This document shows positions 8,918-21,100 of a stretch of 64,000 nucleotides of DNA, one piece after another. This DNA comes from Vicinamibacteria bacterium (GTDB lineage: Bacteria; Acidobacteriota; Vicinamibacteria; Fen-336), in contig JAMQGV010000010.1 in the NCBI GenBank assembly GCA_025994075.1, positions 1 through 64,000 on the forward strand, in the 5' to 3' direction. The notes below the pieces were generated by a model, which did no database searches, had not been told where the DNA came from, and saw only the letters and a program-made list of their open reading frames with translations. Position numbers and translations under genes: made by a program. Numbering within the stretch: the stretch's first letter is position 1; each line of letters starts with the position of its first letter.

Positions 8918-10260
8918 CGCCCGAGGTGGCGGCGGCCGTCGCCGCCTACCACGCGGAGCTGGAGCGGGACCCGCGCGCCGCCGGTCAGCAGTGCGACGCG
9001 CTGCGCAGCGCGTTTGCCCGCCGCGGCGTCACCTTCGACGGCCTTCCGATGGCCAGCTTCGTGCGGCCCCACCTCGTGTCTCGCGCGGCCGGAGAGGCGC
9101 TGGCCCGCGACGGCCGCCGGCTCGTCGAACTGGCTGCACGCGTGGCCCGCGACGCCTTCGCGGGCGACGCCTTCGCGCTGGCCGACTGGCTCGGGTTGCC
9201 GCGCGAGCACGCGCGCTGGGCGGCGTTGGCCTCGCCGCCGCCCGACGTCGTGCTCTCCCGCGCCGACGGCTTCCTGACGCCAGAAGGGCCGCGCTTCATC
9301 GAGCTCAACTCCGACGCGCCCGCGGGCTTCGGTTACGGCGACCGGATGGCGGAGGTGATCGCCTCGCTGCCCGTCTTCGCGGCGGTGGCCGCGCGCCATC
9401 CGCTGTCGTACGCGCCGTCCGCCCCGCTGCTGGTCGAGGCGGTGCTGCGCCAGGCGCCGAGCGGCGTCGCCTCGCCGCGCGTCGCGATCGTCGACTTCGC
9501 CGAAGTCAAGACGCGGCCCGACCAGGAGATCCTGCGCGAGGCCTTCGCGGCCCGCGGCACGTCCTGCGTGCTGGCCGACCCGCGCGAGTTCGAGCTGGCC
9601 GGCGGCCGTCTCGTCGTCGGCGGGGAGCCGGTGGACGTCGTGTACCGCCGCACCGTGCTGTCGGAGCTGCTCGACCACGCGGCGGACGTGCAGCCGTTCC
9701 TGCGCGGCTGCGAGACGGGGGCCGCCGTGCTGGTCAACTCGTTCCGCTGCCAGCTCTCCGAGGACAAGACGCTGTTCGCGCTGCTGACCGACGACGAGCG
9801 CGCTGCGGCGCTGCTGGACGCGGACGAGCGCGCGTTCTGCGCACGGGTGCTGCCGTGGACGCGCAAGCTCGAGGAGCGGCGGACGCGGGTGCCCGGCGGC
9901 GCCGAACGCGACCTGGTCGCCCACGCGATCGAGGCCCGCGAGCGCCTCGTGCTGAAGCCGGCGCACGGCTACGGCGGCCGCTCGGTGTTCGTGGGCGACG
10001 AGACGGACGCGGCCGAGTGGGAGCGCGCGATCCGCGAGGGGATCGGGGCGAGCTGGGTCCTGCAGGAGCGGGTGGCGATTCCCGAGGAGCCGTTTCCCGT
10101 GTGGCGCGACGGCGGCCTCGCCTTCGAGAGCTTCAAGGTCAACGTCAACCCGTTCTACGTGGCCGGCGCCGAGGCGGGCGCGGTGACCCGCGCGTCGCGC
10201 TCGTCGGTGATCAACGTCAGCGCGGGCGGCGGCAGCGTGCCCACGTTCGTGGTGGGATGA
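8914..10260 (+). CDS. Circularly permuted ATP-grasp-like protein
   Basis: This 448-residue protein resembles the permuted ATP-grasp/glutathionylspermidine-synthase-like fold. Characteristic pieces are FIELNSDAPAGFGYGDRM (about residues 129-146), the LVNSFRCQLSEDKTLFALL helix and the lysine strand LVLKPAHGYGGRSVFVG, followed by WVLQERV and a C-terminal SVINVSAGGG. Such enzymes ligate a carboxylate to an amine or thiol using ATP. The substrates here are unknown. It overlaps pyrC by 4 bases and the next secreted-protein gene by 4 bases, so it belongs to the pyr operon. It could make a peptide-like conjugate. Confidence 0.75.
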
Positions 10261-10712
10261 GGAAACGCATGAAGCGCAGCCTGGTCGCAGTGGCGATGCT
10301 GGGGCTGCTGGCGGCGCCGGCCGGCGCCGTCGGCAAGCGGGAGGCCGAGTTCGTGGGCGGGACGCTGCGCGGCGTGCCGCTCAAGACCGAGGGCGTGCTC
10401 GTCACCGACACGCCGCGCGGCTTCGTCTTCGTGGGCAAGGGGGGCGCCGGCGAGATCGAGATCGGCTGGAGCCGCATCCTCGACCTCGACTACGGCCAGA
10501 AGAAGGGCCGCTTCGGCAGCCGCGCCCACTTCCTGACCCTGACCTTCCGCGACGCGAAAGGCGCCGAGCGCACCGTCTCCTTCGAGCTGGGCAAGGACCT
10601 CGTCTACCCAACGCTCGACCTGCTCGAGCAGAAGACGAAGCGCAAGGTGACCTACCTCGACGACGACGCGGCCGAAGCGCGCCGCAAGGAGCAGGGCGGG
10701 GGGCGCCGGTGA
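10257..10712 (+). CDS. Secreted hypothetical protein, 151 aa
   Basis: A signal peptide (KRSLVAVAMLGLLAAPAGA) is followed by a roughly 130-residue beta-rich domain and a charged C-terminus (residues 130-151, many Lys/Arg/Asp/Glu). I do not recognise the family; the IEIGWSRILDLDYG strand suggests a PH-like or LSm-like beta fold. ATG 10257 overlaps the previous stop. ATG 10269, just before the signal peptide, is an equally good start. It is the fifth gene of the pyrR operon. Confidence 0.7.
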   Translation: MRKRMKRSLVAVAMLGLLAAPAGAVGKREAEFVGGTLRGVPLKTEGVLVTDTPRGFVFVGKGGAGEIEIGWSRILDLDYGQKKGRFGSRAHFLTLTFRDAKGAERTVSFELGKDLVYPTLDLLEQKTKRKVTYLDDDAAEARRKEQGGGRR

Positions 10713-11419
10713 GCGCCGCGCGCGGAGGCTCCGACCGCTGGTTGTGGATCGTCGCGCTGGGCCTGCTCGGCCTCGGCCTGCTGAGCGTCGGCGCGGCGGT
10801 CGCGGGCTACTTCTACTGGTGGAAGCCGCGCCAGGAGCAGGCGGCCTCGGGGCCGGAGGCTCCCGTGGGCGAGACCGCGCCCGAGCCCACGCCCGAGGCG
10901 CAGCCTGCCGAGCCGGCTCCGGCGCCGCTGCCGACCGAAGAAGCGGCGGAGCCCGCCGCGTCGCCCGCGCCCGAGGTGCCGGCTCCGACGCCGCGCCCGG
11001 CCGCCACGCGGCGCGCTCCCGCGGCACCCAGGCCGACTCCGCCGCCCGCCGCCGCTCCGGCGGCCGCCACCGGGCCCCGCACCGGACGCCTGTCGCTCGA
11101 GGTCGAGGCCGTCCAGGATCACTTCGCCCCCGACACCGTCGACGCGATGAAGTTCGAGGTGCGGCTGGGCGAGGAGGCGGTGGGCCAGGTCGAGGTCCGC
11201 TTCGGCGCCCGCGGCGTCGCGCGCCAGAACGGCCGCGGGCAGCTCGACCTCTCGAAGCTGCCGCTGGGCGATCACGTGCTGACCCTCGCGGGAGGCCCCG
11301 CCGGCGGCGCGCCTGTGCGCGGCTCGCTCAAGGTCCACGTCGAGGACGGCGCCCGCCTGAAGCTGATGGCGAAGGTGCGCTACATGTCCGCGACCGACCG
11401 CGAGCTGCGCTTCCGCTAG
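10709..11419 (+). CDS. Membrane-anchored Pro/Ala-linker protein
   Basis: This 236-residue protein has one N-terminal membrane helix (about residues 11-34), a 90-residue Pro/Ala/Glu linker, then a C-terminal beta domain of about 110 residues beginning at RLSLEVEAVQDHF. The C-terminal domain looks like a periplasmic beta-sandwich. The GTG start overlaps the previous stop (GTGA). It is the last gene of the pyrR operon. No catalytic motif is seen. A role as an envelope linker or binding protein is inference. Confidence 0.65.
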   Translation: MSAARGGSDRWLWIVALGLLGLGLLSVGAAVAGYFYWWKPRQEQAASGPEAPVGETAPEPTPEAQPAEPAPAPLPTEEAAEPAASPAPEVPAPTPRPAATRRAPAAPRPTPPPAAAPAAATGPRTGRLSLEVEAVQDHFAPDTVDAMKFEVRLGEEAVGQVEVRFGARGVARQNGRGQLDLSKLPLGDHVLTLAGGPAGGAPVRGSLKVHVEDGARLKLMAKVRYMSATDRELRFR

Positions 11420-11451
11420 GCACGGCCCTGTGATCGCGACCACCCTGCGGG

Positions 11452-11480
11452 TTGCCGGGGTGGCGCCCGGGTGCTAGCGT
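11452..11480 (+). promoter_or_regulatory. Promoter of the ECF sigma gene
   Basis: TTGCCG (11452-11457), a 17-base spacer and TAGCGT (11475-11480) with an upstream TG make an extended -10 sigma-70-like promoter. The predicted mRNA starts near 11487, leaving about 15 bases before ATG 11502. Confidence 0.55.
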
Positions 11481-11501
11481 CGCCGGCTGGACATTTGTGC
11501 G

Positions 11502-12074
11502 ATGGGACAGGTCACCCAGTTGCTGATGGCCCGCGATGCCGGAGACCGCGAGGCCTTCGACCGCCTGGTTCCGCTCGTCTACGACGAACTGCGGCGCATC
11601 GCGCGGCGCCAGCTTCGTCGGCGCAGTCCGCAGCAGACGCTCGACAGCTCCGGCCTCGTCCACGAGGCCTGGCTCAAGCTGGCCGGGGCCCAGCGCCTCC
11701 GCGTCAACGACCATCCGCACTTCCTGGCCGTGGCCGCCACCGCGATGCGGCAGGTGCTGATCGATCGCGCGCGGGGGAGGCTGCGGGTCAAGCGGGGAGC
11801 TGGCGCCGCGACCGCGTCCCTCGACGGCGTCGGTGGCGCTGGGGACGCGACCGATCCCGAGTGGCTGCTCGACGTGGACCGCGCGCTCGACGCCCTCGGC
11901 CGGCGCGAGCCGCGCCTCGCCCGCGTCTTCGAGTGTCGCTTCTTCGCCGGCCTCGGCGAAGACGAGACCGCCACGGCGCTCGGCCTCTCGCTGCGGAGCG
12001 TGCAGCGGGACTGGATGCGGGCGCGCGCCTGGCTGCGGGCTGCGCTCGAGGGCGAGGCCGGAGCCCTGTCGTGA
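11502..12074 (+). CDS. ECF RNA polymerase sigma factor, TIGR02999-like
   Basis: This 190-residue sigma-70 family factor has region 2 (FDRLVPLVYDELRRIARRQL, then SSGLVHEAWLKL) and region 4 (ETATALGLSLRSVQRDWMRARAWL). The wording of these helices matches the TIGR02999/ECF group common in Acidobacteria and Planctomycetes, which typically sits beside Ser/Thr kinases. No anti-sigma gene is adjacent. The kinase gene begins 68 bases downstream, so control by phosphorylation is plausible (inference). The start at ATG 11502 follows a short leader without a strong Shine-Dalgarno. Confidence 0.9.
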   Translation: MGQVTQLLMARDAGDREAFDRLVPLVYDELRRIARRQLRRRSPQQTLDSSGLVHEAWLKLAGAQRLRVNDHPHFLAVAATAMRQVLIDRARGRLRVKRGAGAATASLDGVGGAGDATDPEWLLDVDRALDALGRREPRLARVFECRFFAGLGEDETATALGLSLRSVQRDWMRARAWLRAALEGEAGALS

Positions 12075-12141
12075 GCGAGAGGCAGGCCAGCGCACGGGCC
12101 CGGCTTCGCGACGCGCTGCCCGCCCGGCACGAAGCGAGCCG

Positions 12142-15009
12142 ATGACCCGCGATGGCGCGGAGTGGGCGCGGCTCGACGCGCTGCTCGAGGCCGCGCTCGA
12201 CTTGCCGCAGGCGGAGCGGCGACAGTGGCTGGACCGTGCGTGCGCCGGCGACCCCGACACCCGCGCCGCGCTCGAACGCCTGCTGAAGCACGCGGAGGCC
12301 GACACCGGGCCGATCCAGCCCGGCGCTGCCCTGGAGTCGAGCGCTCATGCCCCGTCTTCGTCAGGCGATGGAGCACTGGCCCCCGGCGACCGGCTCGGGC
12401 GCTACGAGATCGTCTCGCTGCTCGGCTCGGGCGGCATGGGCCACGTGTACCGCGCCGTCGATCCTTCGCTGGGGCGCGAGGTCGCCATCAAGGCGGTTTC
12501 CGGCGCGTTGCACGGGGACGCGGCCAGCCTGCGCCGCTTCGAGCGGGAGGCCCGCGTCCTCGCCGCCCTGAACCACCCCGGCATCGCCACGATCTACGGC
12601 TTCGAGCAACTCGGGGGCGTGCCGTACCTCGTGCTCGAACTCGTCGCCGGCGAAACCCTCGGGGACCGGCTGGCGAAAGGCCGCCTGCCCGTCGCGGAGG
12701 CCGTGGCCATCGCCCGCCAGGTCGCGGAGGCGCTGGAGGAGGCCCATCGGCAAGGCGTGGTGCACCGCGACCTGAAGCCGTCGAACGTGATGCTGACGCC
12801 CGAGGGCCGCGTCAAGCTGCTCGACTTCGGGCTTGCGAAGTCGCCGGAGCCGGGGATCTCGGACCAGGCCCGCACGCTCACCGGGGTGATCGTCGGCACC
12901 GCGCCCTACATGAGCCCCGAGCAGGTCCGGGCCGAGGTCGTGGACGAACGGGCGGACGTCTGGGCGTTCGGGTGCGTGTCGTACGAGATGCTCACTGGCC
13001 GCCGTGCGTTCGCGGCGAGCCAGGTGCCGGACATCCTGGCTTCCGTGCTCCGCGACGAGCCCGACTGGGCCGCGCTGCCGAGCGAGACGCCGCCGGCCCT
13101 CCGTCGCCTGCTCGAGCGCTGCCTCCGCAAGGTGCCGCGGGAGCGGTTGCAGGCCATGGGCGACGCCCGTCTCGAGTTGTCGGAGCTCGAGGCGGCTTCG
13201 CCGAACGCGGCGCGCGACGACGCTCGGATGCGGCGTCGCGTGGTCGCCGTCGTCGGGCTGCTGATCGTCGCGCTCACGGTGCGAAGGCCCTCGCCGCCTC
13301 CGCGCGTGCTGCAACTGAGCCTGGATCTGCCGCCGCAGCTCGCACTCGACGAACGCTTCGCAGCGCCGTTCGCGCTCTCGCCCGATGGCGCGAGGCTCGC
13401 GCTCGTGGCTGTCGAGGACGGGCGCTCGCGCCTCTTCGTCCGCGAGATCGACGAGATCACCCCCCGCCGCGTCGGCGGCGTCGACTCCGCCTGGCAGCCG
13501 TTCTTCTCCCCCGACGGCCGCTCGATCGCGTACTTCGACGACGGCAAGCTGTTTCGCGTCCCGGTCGAGGGTGGCCGGCCGGTCCTGATCACGGCGGTCA
13601 CGGTCAATCCCCGCGGCGCGAGCTGGGCGCCCGACGGGACGATCGTGCTCGCGCCGTCGCAGACGTCCGGCCTCGTGCGCGTCGCGGACGGCGGCGGAGC
13701 AGTCCGTCCCCTCACCGAGCTGACCGCGTCGCGTGGGGAAGAGACGCACCGCTGGCCCCAGGTCCTGCCCGACGGCCGTCACGTGCTGTTCACCGTCGTC
13801 GAGCAGGACGCATCCTTCGACGACGGCGAGTTGCAGGTGGCGTCGCTGGCCACCGGCGAGCGTCGCACGGTCCTGAAAGGAGCTGCCTGGGGACGCTGGG
13901 TCGAAAGTGGGCACCTGCTCTTCGCGCGCCACGGCCGGCTCCACGCGGTGCCGTTCGACCTCGAGCGGCTCCAGGCGGGAGGCGCTCCCGTCGTCGTGGT
14001 CGACGGCGTGCGCTACGACGTGAGGAACGGCGGCACCCACGCCGACCTGGCGGGAGATGCGATCGTCTACCAGCCGGCCCGGCCTTCGCTCCCGGAGCGG
14101 CACATCGTCGGCCTCGACGCCGCGGGCGCGATCTCGCGTTTCACCGAGAGGCCGCGCGTGTTCCGTGCCCCACGCGCTTCGCCGGACGGTTCGCGCCTCG
14201 CGGTCGTGATCGGCACGGGCGCCGCCACCGACCTGTGGCTGGTCGACCCGGGCTCGACGTTGACGCGGGTCACCTCCGGCCTCGGCCCGCTCCTGCCGCT
14301 GTGGCGGCCCGACGGCCGCGCCCTGACGGTGTCGGCTCGGGCGGGGGATCGCTGGCGCCTGCTCGACGTCTCGCCGGACGGCGGGCCGCCGCGCGTCCGA
14401 CACGAGAGCGCGCACCGCCTCTATGCCAACGGCTGGACTCCCGACGGCCGCCGCCTCGTGTTCCAGCAGTACCACCCCGACCACGGATGGGACCTGTGGT
14501 CAGTCGCCGAAGGCGGCAGGCCCGAGCCGTTGCTGGCGACGCCGTCCCACGAGGCACGGGCGGCGGTGTCGCGGGACGGGCACTGGATCGCCTACGAGTC
14601 GGACGAGCTGGACGGCCTGGTGGAGATCTACGTGCGATCGTTCCCGGACGGCGAGCGCAAGCTCCGGCTGACGACGTCCGGAGCGCGGCTGCCACGCTGG
14701 GGGGCGCCGGGCGAGCTGTTCTACTGGAGGACTGACGGCCCGGGCTCGCTGCAGAAGGTACGCTGGCGCGCCGAAGGCGACCGGTTCGTCGTGCTCGAGG
14801 ACGCACCGTACTGGCCCGAAAGCGAGTCCACGCGGGCCGCGCGCTCGATTCTCGTCGTCATGAACGACGCGAGCTACGACGTCGACGCGGCCGGCCGCGT
14901 CGTGATGCTCGAGCCCGTGGCTCCGCGTGACGCGGCCCCGCTCGCGCGCCCGGTCGTCGTCTTCGGCTGGGCGCAGGAACTCCGCCGCCGGATGGCGTCC
15001 ACGCCTTAG
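12142..15009 (+). CDS. Ser/Thr protein kinase with beta-propeller sensor
   Basis: This is a 955-residue PknB-type membrane kinase. An N-terminal helical region (1-85) precedes the kinase domain: glycine loop GSGGMGHVY (95-103), K117 in VAIK, HRDLK (208-212) and DFG at D228. One membrane helix (about 365-381) links to a C-terminal TolB/WD40-like propeller (about 390-940) with repeated SPDG and APDG blades. All catalytic residues are kept. It follows the ECF sigma gene and precedes a secreted lyase gene, suggesting a sensor-kinase/sigma module that could control that lyase (inference). Confidence 0.92.
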   Translation: MTRDGAEWARLDALLEAALDLPQAERRQWLDRACAGDPDTRAALERLLKHAEADTGPIQPGAALESSAHAPSSSGDGALAPGDRLGRYEIVSLLGSGGMGHVYRAVDPSLGREVAIKAVSGALHGDAASLRRFEREARVLAALNHPGIATIYGFEQLGGVPYLVLELVAGETLGDRLAKGRLPVAEAVAIARQVAEALEEAHRQGVVHRDLKPSNVMLTPEGRVKLLDFGLAKSPEPGISDQARTLTGVIVGTAPYMSPEQVRAEVVDERADVWAFGCVSYEMLTGRRAFAASQVPDILASVLRDEPDWAALPSETPPALRRLLERCLRKVPRERLQAMGDARLELSELEAASPNAARDDARMRRRVVAVVGLLIVALTVRRPSPPPRVLQLSLDLPPQLALDERFAAPFALSPDGARLALVAVEDGRSRLFVREIDEITPRRVGGVDSAWQPFFSPDGRSIAYFDDGKLFRVPVEGGRPVLITAVTVNPRGASWAPDGTIVLAPSQTSGLVRVADGGGAVRPLTELTASRGEETHRWPQVLPDGRHVLFTVVEQDASFDDGELQVASLATGERRTVLKGAAWGRWVESGHLLFARHGRLHAVPFDLERLQAGGAPVVVVDGVRYDVRNGGTHADLAGDAIVYQPARPSLPERHIVGLDAAGAISRFTERPRVFRAPRASPDGSRLAVVIGTGAATDLWLVDPGSTLTRVTSGLGPLLPLWRPDGRALTVSARAGDRWRLLDVSPDGGPPRVRHESAHRLYANGWTPDGRRLVFQQYHPDHGWDLWSVAEGGRPEPLLATPSHEARAAVSRDGHWIAYESDELDGLVEIYVRSFPDGERKLRLTTSGARLPRWGAPGELFYWRTDGPGSLQKVRWRAEGDRFVVLEDAPYWPESESTRAARSILVVMNDASYDVDAAGRVVMLEPVAPRDAAPLARPVVVFGWAQELRRRMASTP

Positions 15010-15105
15010 GTTCGACGAGTCCTCTCCCGGCGTGGCGGGTTTCCGCCCGGATGTCGTGTCTCCCTGTGTGACGGGAAGTTCCGTCTTCAGTCAGGAAGGG
15101 GATTC

Positions 15106-18100
15106 ATGATCCGCCAATCGCCGCGCCTTGCGGTCCGCCTGGGCTTCGCCCTGGCCCTGCTCGCCGGCCGCGCTGCCGCTCAGCCGGTTGCTACGAACGT
15201 CGATCCCACCGCGCCCACCACGCCGAACTTCGTCCATGCGGCGGGCCTCGGGCCGGCCACCGTATACCTCAAGTGGTCGCCGTCCGCCGCCCCGGCGGTG
15301 GGCAGCGGACCGGCGTCGCCGGTCGCCTCGTACCAGGTCTTCAGGGACGGCGCGCTCGTCACGACCACCGACGCCCTGACGCTGAACTGGACGGACGGCG
15401 GCCTCGCGGCGGACACCTCGTACTCATACGAGGTCGTCGCGGTGAACCAGGCGGGCGAGACTTCCGCGCCCGCCGTCGCGACCGCAGCGACGTTGCCGGA
15501 GCTGCCGCCGGTGACCGGGATGTCGGCTCACCCGCGGCTCGTCTCGGCACAGGCGCTCGACGCCCTGGCTGCCGGCGGACCCGCCTGGTCGCAGCTCCAG
15601 GGTTTCTGCGACGCGAAGCTGAACCAGCTCGTCCAGCCGGGTTACGCGGGCTGGGACTGGCGCGACGCAGCCGTGAACTACGCGACCTGCTACCAGGTCG
15701 CGAAGCGCCGGGGCGAGCTGGGCGCTGCCGCAGCCTACGCCGGCAAGAGCCTGGGCCTGCTCGCGGTGCTGGCGCGCCACCACAACGGCGGCACGCCCGA
15801 CGCGACGCTGCAGCCGCTGGCCCAGGGGGACGGTTCGACGGTCTCGTTCAGCCTGCCCTTCGCGCCGATGGATCCGGCACAGGTCGCCGTGGAACTCGTG
15901 GCCACGCGCGATGCTGCCGTAGTCCGCTCCGACGAGCCGAGCGACGCCCTCGGCTTCTTCGCGCCGATCCTGAAGGTCGGCAACGCGCCGGGCGGGTCCG
16001 ACTACGCCACCGGTGACTGGCAGCTCCGCTATCGCGACGAGCAGGGCGTGCATCGGCTCGGCTGGCCGGGCGCCGGGCCCGCTCCCGGCGCGACGTACCA
16101 CGTGACCGTGGCCGACGGTGCTGCCACCCCCGTGCCGGCCGGGCAGTTCGTCGTCGACGGGACGACGCTGACGCTGGCGACGGCACCGACGGCAGCGCAG
16201 ACCGTGATGGTCCGCTACCTCGGCGCCGACCGGGAGCAGACCGGCAACGGTCTTGGCGGCGTCAACGCCGTCCAGCCCGACGGCCCCGGCTACCCGATGC
16301 GCACCTTCAACGTCGGCCTCGCACTGGGTTACGACCTGCTCCACGACGTGCCCGCGTTCACTTCCGAGCTGAAGGCCGAGTTCCTCGCCGTGCTGAACGC
16401 CCAGGTCGACTGGTACAAGGCGGGCGGCTACGAGCGCAACGGCGACATCGGCAACTACTTCGTCCGCGGCTACCTGATGGGGACCTTCGCCACGGCGTGG
16501 GCCACGGACAACGAGAACCCGCGCGCGGCAGAGCTGAAGACGCTCGCGAACGAGCTGATGCTGAAGACGTACGGGGGCATGGCGCGCTACCTGCCCGGCG
16601 GCTACGGCCCGCAGGGTACGTACGCCAACGGCACCACGATCGACGTGGCGCAGATCCTGTCGCTGTACGAGGACGTCACGGGCTTCGACCTGCTCGACCG
16701 CCTGGAGTGGACCGACAACGTCGTGGCCGCCACCATCCACGGCACCAAGCCGGACCTCGCGACCTTCTACGACGGAGGCGACTGGAACGACCTGCCGGCG
16801 GTGCCTCTCACGGGTGGCCTCGCCGGCTTCCTGCAGTACCGGCCGGACCATCCGTCGGCTCCATTCGCCCGGCACCTGCTGGGCGAAGCGGGGGAGCCCG
16901 TCCCGGGCATCGCCACCGACTACCGTTCCGCGTATCCGCCGGCGTGGCTCTCGAAGGTCTCGGGCCCGGCATACTCCCGTTCCGACTGGGGACTGGACGC
17001 GGTGTGGATGTCGTTCGCCGCTGCGGAGATCGCGACCGACCACGTCCACCGCGACCAGGGCCACCTGACGATCAACCGCGGCGGCGATCGCCTGCTCGTC
17101 GACTCCGGCGGCTACGACTTCGTCGACACCCGATACCACAACACCTTCCTGATCGACGATCAGGGCGCGGGCGATCTCTCGGTCTACCCGCCGGCTCAGG
17201 GCTGGTGGGGCGAAGATGCCCAGATCACCAGGTTCGCCGACCACGCAGCGTTCACGTACGTGCAGGCCGACTACGGGGACGCCTACGTCAACAACGACCG
17301 GGTTTCGAACTCCGTGCGGCGGGCGGCTCGCTCGGTGCTGTTCCTGCGGCCCGACACCATCGTCGTCTTCGACCAGGTGCAGACCGCCCAGCCCGGCGTC
17401 CGCAAGACGTTCAACCTGAACTTCGGCGGCTCGCTCGAGTCCGCCGACGGCGTCCACAAGGCGACCGTGGGCGACAGCGCCCTCTTCCTGCAGACCGTCC
17501 TCCCGATCGGCGTGACGCCCGTCGTCGCGCCGCTCGCCGGGGCCGGCATCGTGTCGACGAACTTCCAGGAGACGAAGGTCGGCAACGCCGACGACACGTT
17601 CCTCCACGTGTTCCACGCGACCGGCGCCGCCGCGGACTGGAGCTCGCGCGCCCGGCTCGTGCGCTCGGTCGACGGCCGCGCCCACGGCGTGGAAGTGGCC
17701 GCGGGCGGAACGCTGTGGACGGCACTGTTCGCCGCCTACGACCAGGCGCTCGGCGGGCCCGTCCAGTACCTGGCGCCGACGCCGGGCGCGCGCACGCACG
17801 TGGTGGCCGACCTGCTTCCGAACCACGCCTACGTGGCCGCCATCACGGACGCTGCGGGCACGATCAGCCGCACGCTCGACGTGGCGACGGATCGCAACGG
17901 TAAGCTCACCTTCCAGAGCGACGCCGGCGAGAGCGCGTTCTATCTGCTGCCGGGCACGGTGCCGCCGGCCAGCGTGCCGCCGATCGACCGCGACCCGAAC
18001 GCGCCGGTCTACACGCCGCCGCTCCCGACGCCGGGCCCCGGCGAGGCGCCGCGCGGGCAGTTCCCCCCGAGCGTGCCTGGCCGCTACGTGGCGATGGTCT

Positions 18101-21100
18101 CGCCCACGAACGGCGAGGCGTTCTCCGCGCCGCTCGGCCTGCGGCTCGTCGCCGCCGCGTTCGACGCCAACGTGTACACCAACGAGCCCGTCGAAGGACG
18201 CGGCACGAACGCGGCCAAGGTCCAGTTCTACGTCGACGACACGCTCGTGCTCGAGCGCTACGGGGACGACGCGGAGTACAACGTGTTCAAGGGCTTCGCC
18301 CAGGGCCTCGACCTGGCGCCGGGCGAACACGTGGTGTGGGCGCGCGCGACCTACGTCGACCCGCCCCAGTACCTCGACAGCGAGCCGTTCACGATCACGG
18401 TGCAGCAGCCCGCCTACGCACAGACGGTCGAGCTGACGGCGGACGTGGTGATCGGCAGCGGCGCGTCTTACGCGCTGTCCGGCACGTCGACGAGCCGCAT
18501 CCGCCTGAACGCCAACGGGTACCGCATCGTCTCCGACGGTACGGCGGGCTCGCTGACGTTGCGCCACGTCGACGTCCACGGCCTCGGCAGCCCCGGCGAC
18601 GTCGCCGTGTCCGGCCTGGACGTCGCCGCCAGCGCCGCGATCGTGATCGAGGACTCGATCTTCGACGCCAGCAACGGCCTGCGCCTCCGCCTGGACGGCG
18701 ACGCCACGGCCAGCGTCAGCCGCAACCTGTTCCGCTCCAACATGCGGATGCCGATCGGCCAGCAGCCGGACGTCCCGAGCACCTACCCCGTGCTCGCGGT
18801 CGGCGGCTCGTCGGCAGCCCCCAAGGTGTTCGCCGGCAACAACGTGGCCGCGGGTCCGGTCGTGTTCGAGCAGGTCAGCCACTGGCTGATCGGGGGCGAC
18901 ACCGACGCGGACACGAACGTGCTGATCGGGCCGCGCACGGCGCTCGAGCTGCGCAACTCCAGCCACATGACGGTGCGCGGCAACTTCGTCCACCACGACT
19001 ACTACGGCGGCTGGAGCCAGGGCCAGCTCCTCGAGTTGCACGGCACAGCGCCGATCCTGGTCGAGCACAACGTGCTGATGGACTCGTCGTGGCCCGTGCG
19101 CGGGATCGCCGGCGAGTTCCGCTACAACCTGGTCCTGCAGGCCGGCCACGAGTGGCTGGTGCCGTCGAGCGGTGCCTTCATCCACCACAACGTGTTCGCC
19201 GGCGGGGACAACGACCGCGGCGGCATCACCGGCTTCTACGACGTGTCCGGCGTCCGCATCGAGAACAACACGTTCGACCTCATCGCCGGAGGCATCGCGC
19301 GGGCGGGGCTCTGGTGGCTCGCCGGCGAGACGACGCTGCGCTCGAACGCCTTCCTGCGGATCCCCGCCGGCGCCACGGGCGCCGTCGAGATCGGCGGCGG
19401 GACGATCGACGCCGACTACAACGCCTTCCTCGGTGCGGCGAGTGCCGCCTACACGGACGGCCGCACCCCGCAGCACGACCTCAACGGGGGCGTGTCGACC
19501 CACCCGAAGCTCCGCGGCCCGATGCCGGCCGTGGCGTACGACTTCGACCGGGCGCTGGTCTGGAAGCGCCAACTGCCGGTGAGCGCGGTGCTGTCCGACT
19601 ACCGCGCGCGCTACACGCCGACCGCGCTCAGCAGCTACCTGGAGGCCGGCGACCCCGCGGCCGGACCGGGCAACGACATCGGCGCCGTCGGGGCCGGCGT
19701 GGTCCACGCGCTGGACCGCTTCGGCAGCTTCTCGAAGCCCGGCTGGACGCCGCCGCCCACGCCGGAGACGCCGCAGAACGAGCCGCCGATGGTGACGATC
19801 ACGTCGCCGGCGAGCGGCGCCAGCTACGGGCCGTCGGCCAGCATCGACCTGGTCGCGTCCGCGGAGGACGCCGACGGCACCGTGATTCGCGTCGAGTTCT
19901 TCGTGGATGGCAGCCTCGTCGTCACCGACACGCAGCAGCCGTGGCAGGCGACCGTGTCGGGCCTCGCCGTCGGCGGCCACGCCTTCACCGCGCGGGCGTT
20001 CGACGACAGCGGCGCTTCGACCCTGTCGAGCGCGGTCGCGATCACCATCACCAACGCCACCCCGCCGCCGCCCGACTCGCCGCCGACGGACGTCGGCAAC
20101 CACGGCGAGAACCTGCTGGCCGATCCGGGCTTCGAGACGGGCATCGGCGGGTTCTGGGCGCAGTACGAAGGCGACCTGCTGGAACGCGTGAGCGCCGACC
20201 CGGTCGCCGGATCGGGCAGCCTGCGCATGACCGTCAACGGGAGCTGGGACAACTTCTGGTCCTCGGTCAACGTCGAGAACTCCAACCTCTCGTACGGCAG
20301 CCGGCTGACGCTCAGCGCGAAGGTCCGCACCGAGACGGCCTCGGGCACGCGCCTCGAGCTGTGCGCGGCGTTCTACTACCTGTCCGGCGCCTGGGCGCAG
20401 GGCTCGTGCGTGGCCACGACGGGTGGCCCCGGCGACGTCGAGACATTGACCTCGACGGTGGTCGTGAATCCCGCCGAGCCGTTGCGGGTGCTGCACTTCT
20501 TCATGAAGACGAACGGCGCCGGTCCCGTCGCGTTCACCGTCGACGACGTGTCGATGGTGCTGGCGGCGCCCGACGCCGAGCCGGACCCGGAAGAGCCGCC
20601 GCCGCCGTCGACGCCGCCGGTTCCGCCTCCGGCCTACGGTCAGAACCTGATCGGTGACCCCGGCTTCGAGTCCGGCCTGTCCACCCTGTGGGCCCAGAAC
20701 GAGGCGGACGTCCTCGAGCACGCGACCACCGATCCCGTCGCGGGCGCGGCCAGCGTGCGGATGGTCGTCAACGGTGGCTGGGACAACTTCTGGTTCTGGC
20801 GCACGGTCGAAGGCACGAGCCTCGCCCACGCGGGCCAGCTCGTCGTCTCCGCCAAGGTCCGCGCCGAGACCCCCGCCGAGTCGACGCGGATGCGGCTGTG
20901 TGCAGCGCTGTACTACGCCGACGGCGAATGGGCCGAGTCGCCGGCCTGCGCCTGGGGTTCCGGCGTCGCGGGGCAGGTCGACACCCTCACCTCGAGCCTC
21001 GTGATCGACCCGGCGCGACCCCTCCGGGAGGTGTACTTCTACCTGAAGGGCGACGGGCCCGGCGGTGTCGTCTACGCGATGGACGACGTCTCGCTGGTCC

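Noticed and set aside
15034-15047. Hairpin GGCGG-GTTT-CCGCC as a terminator after the kinase
   Set aside because: The 5-bp stem has no T tract, so it is too weak to call a terminator.
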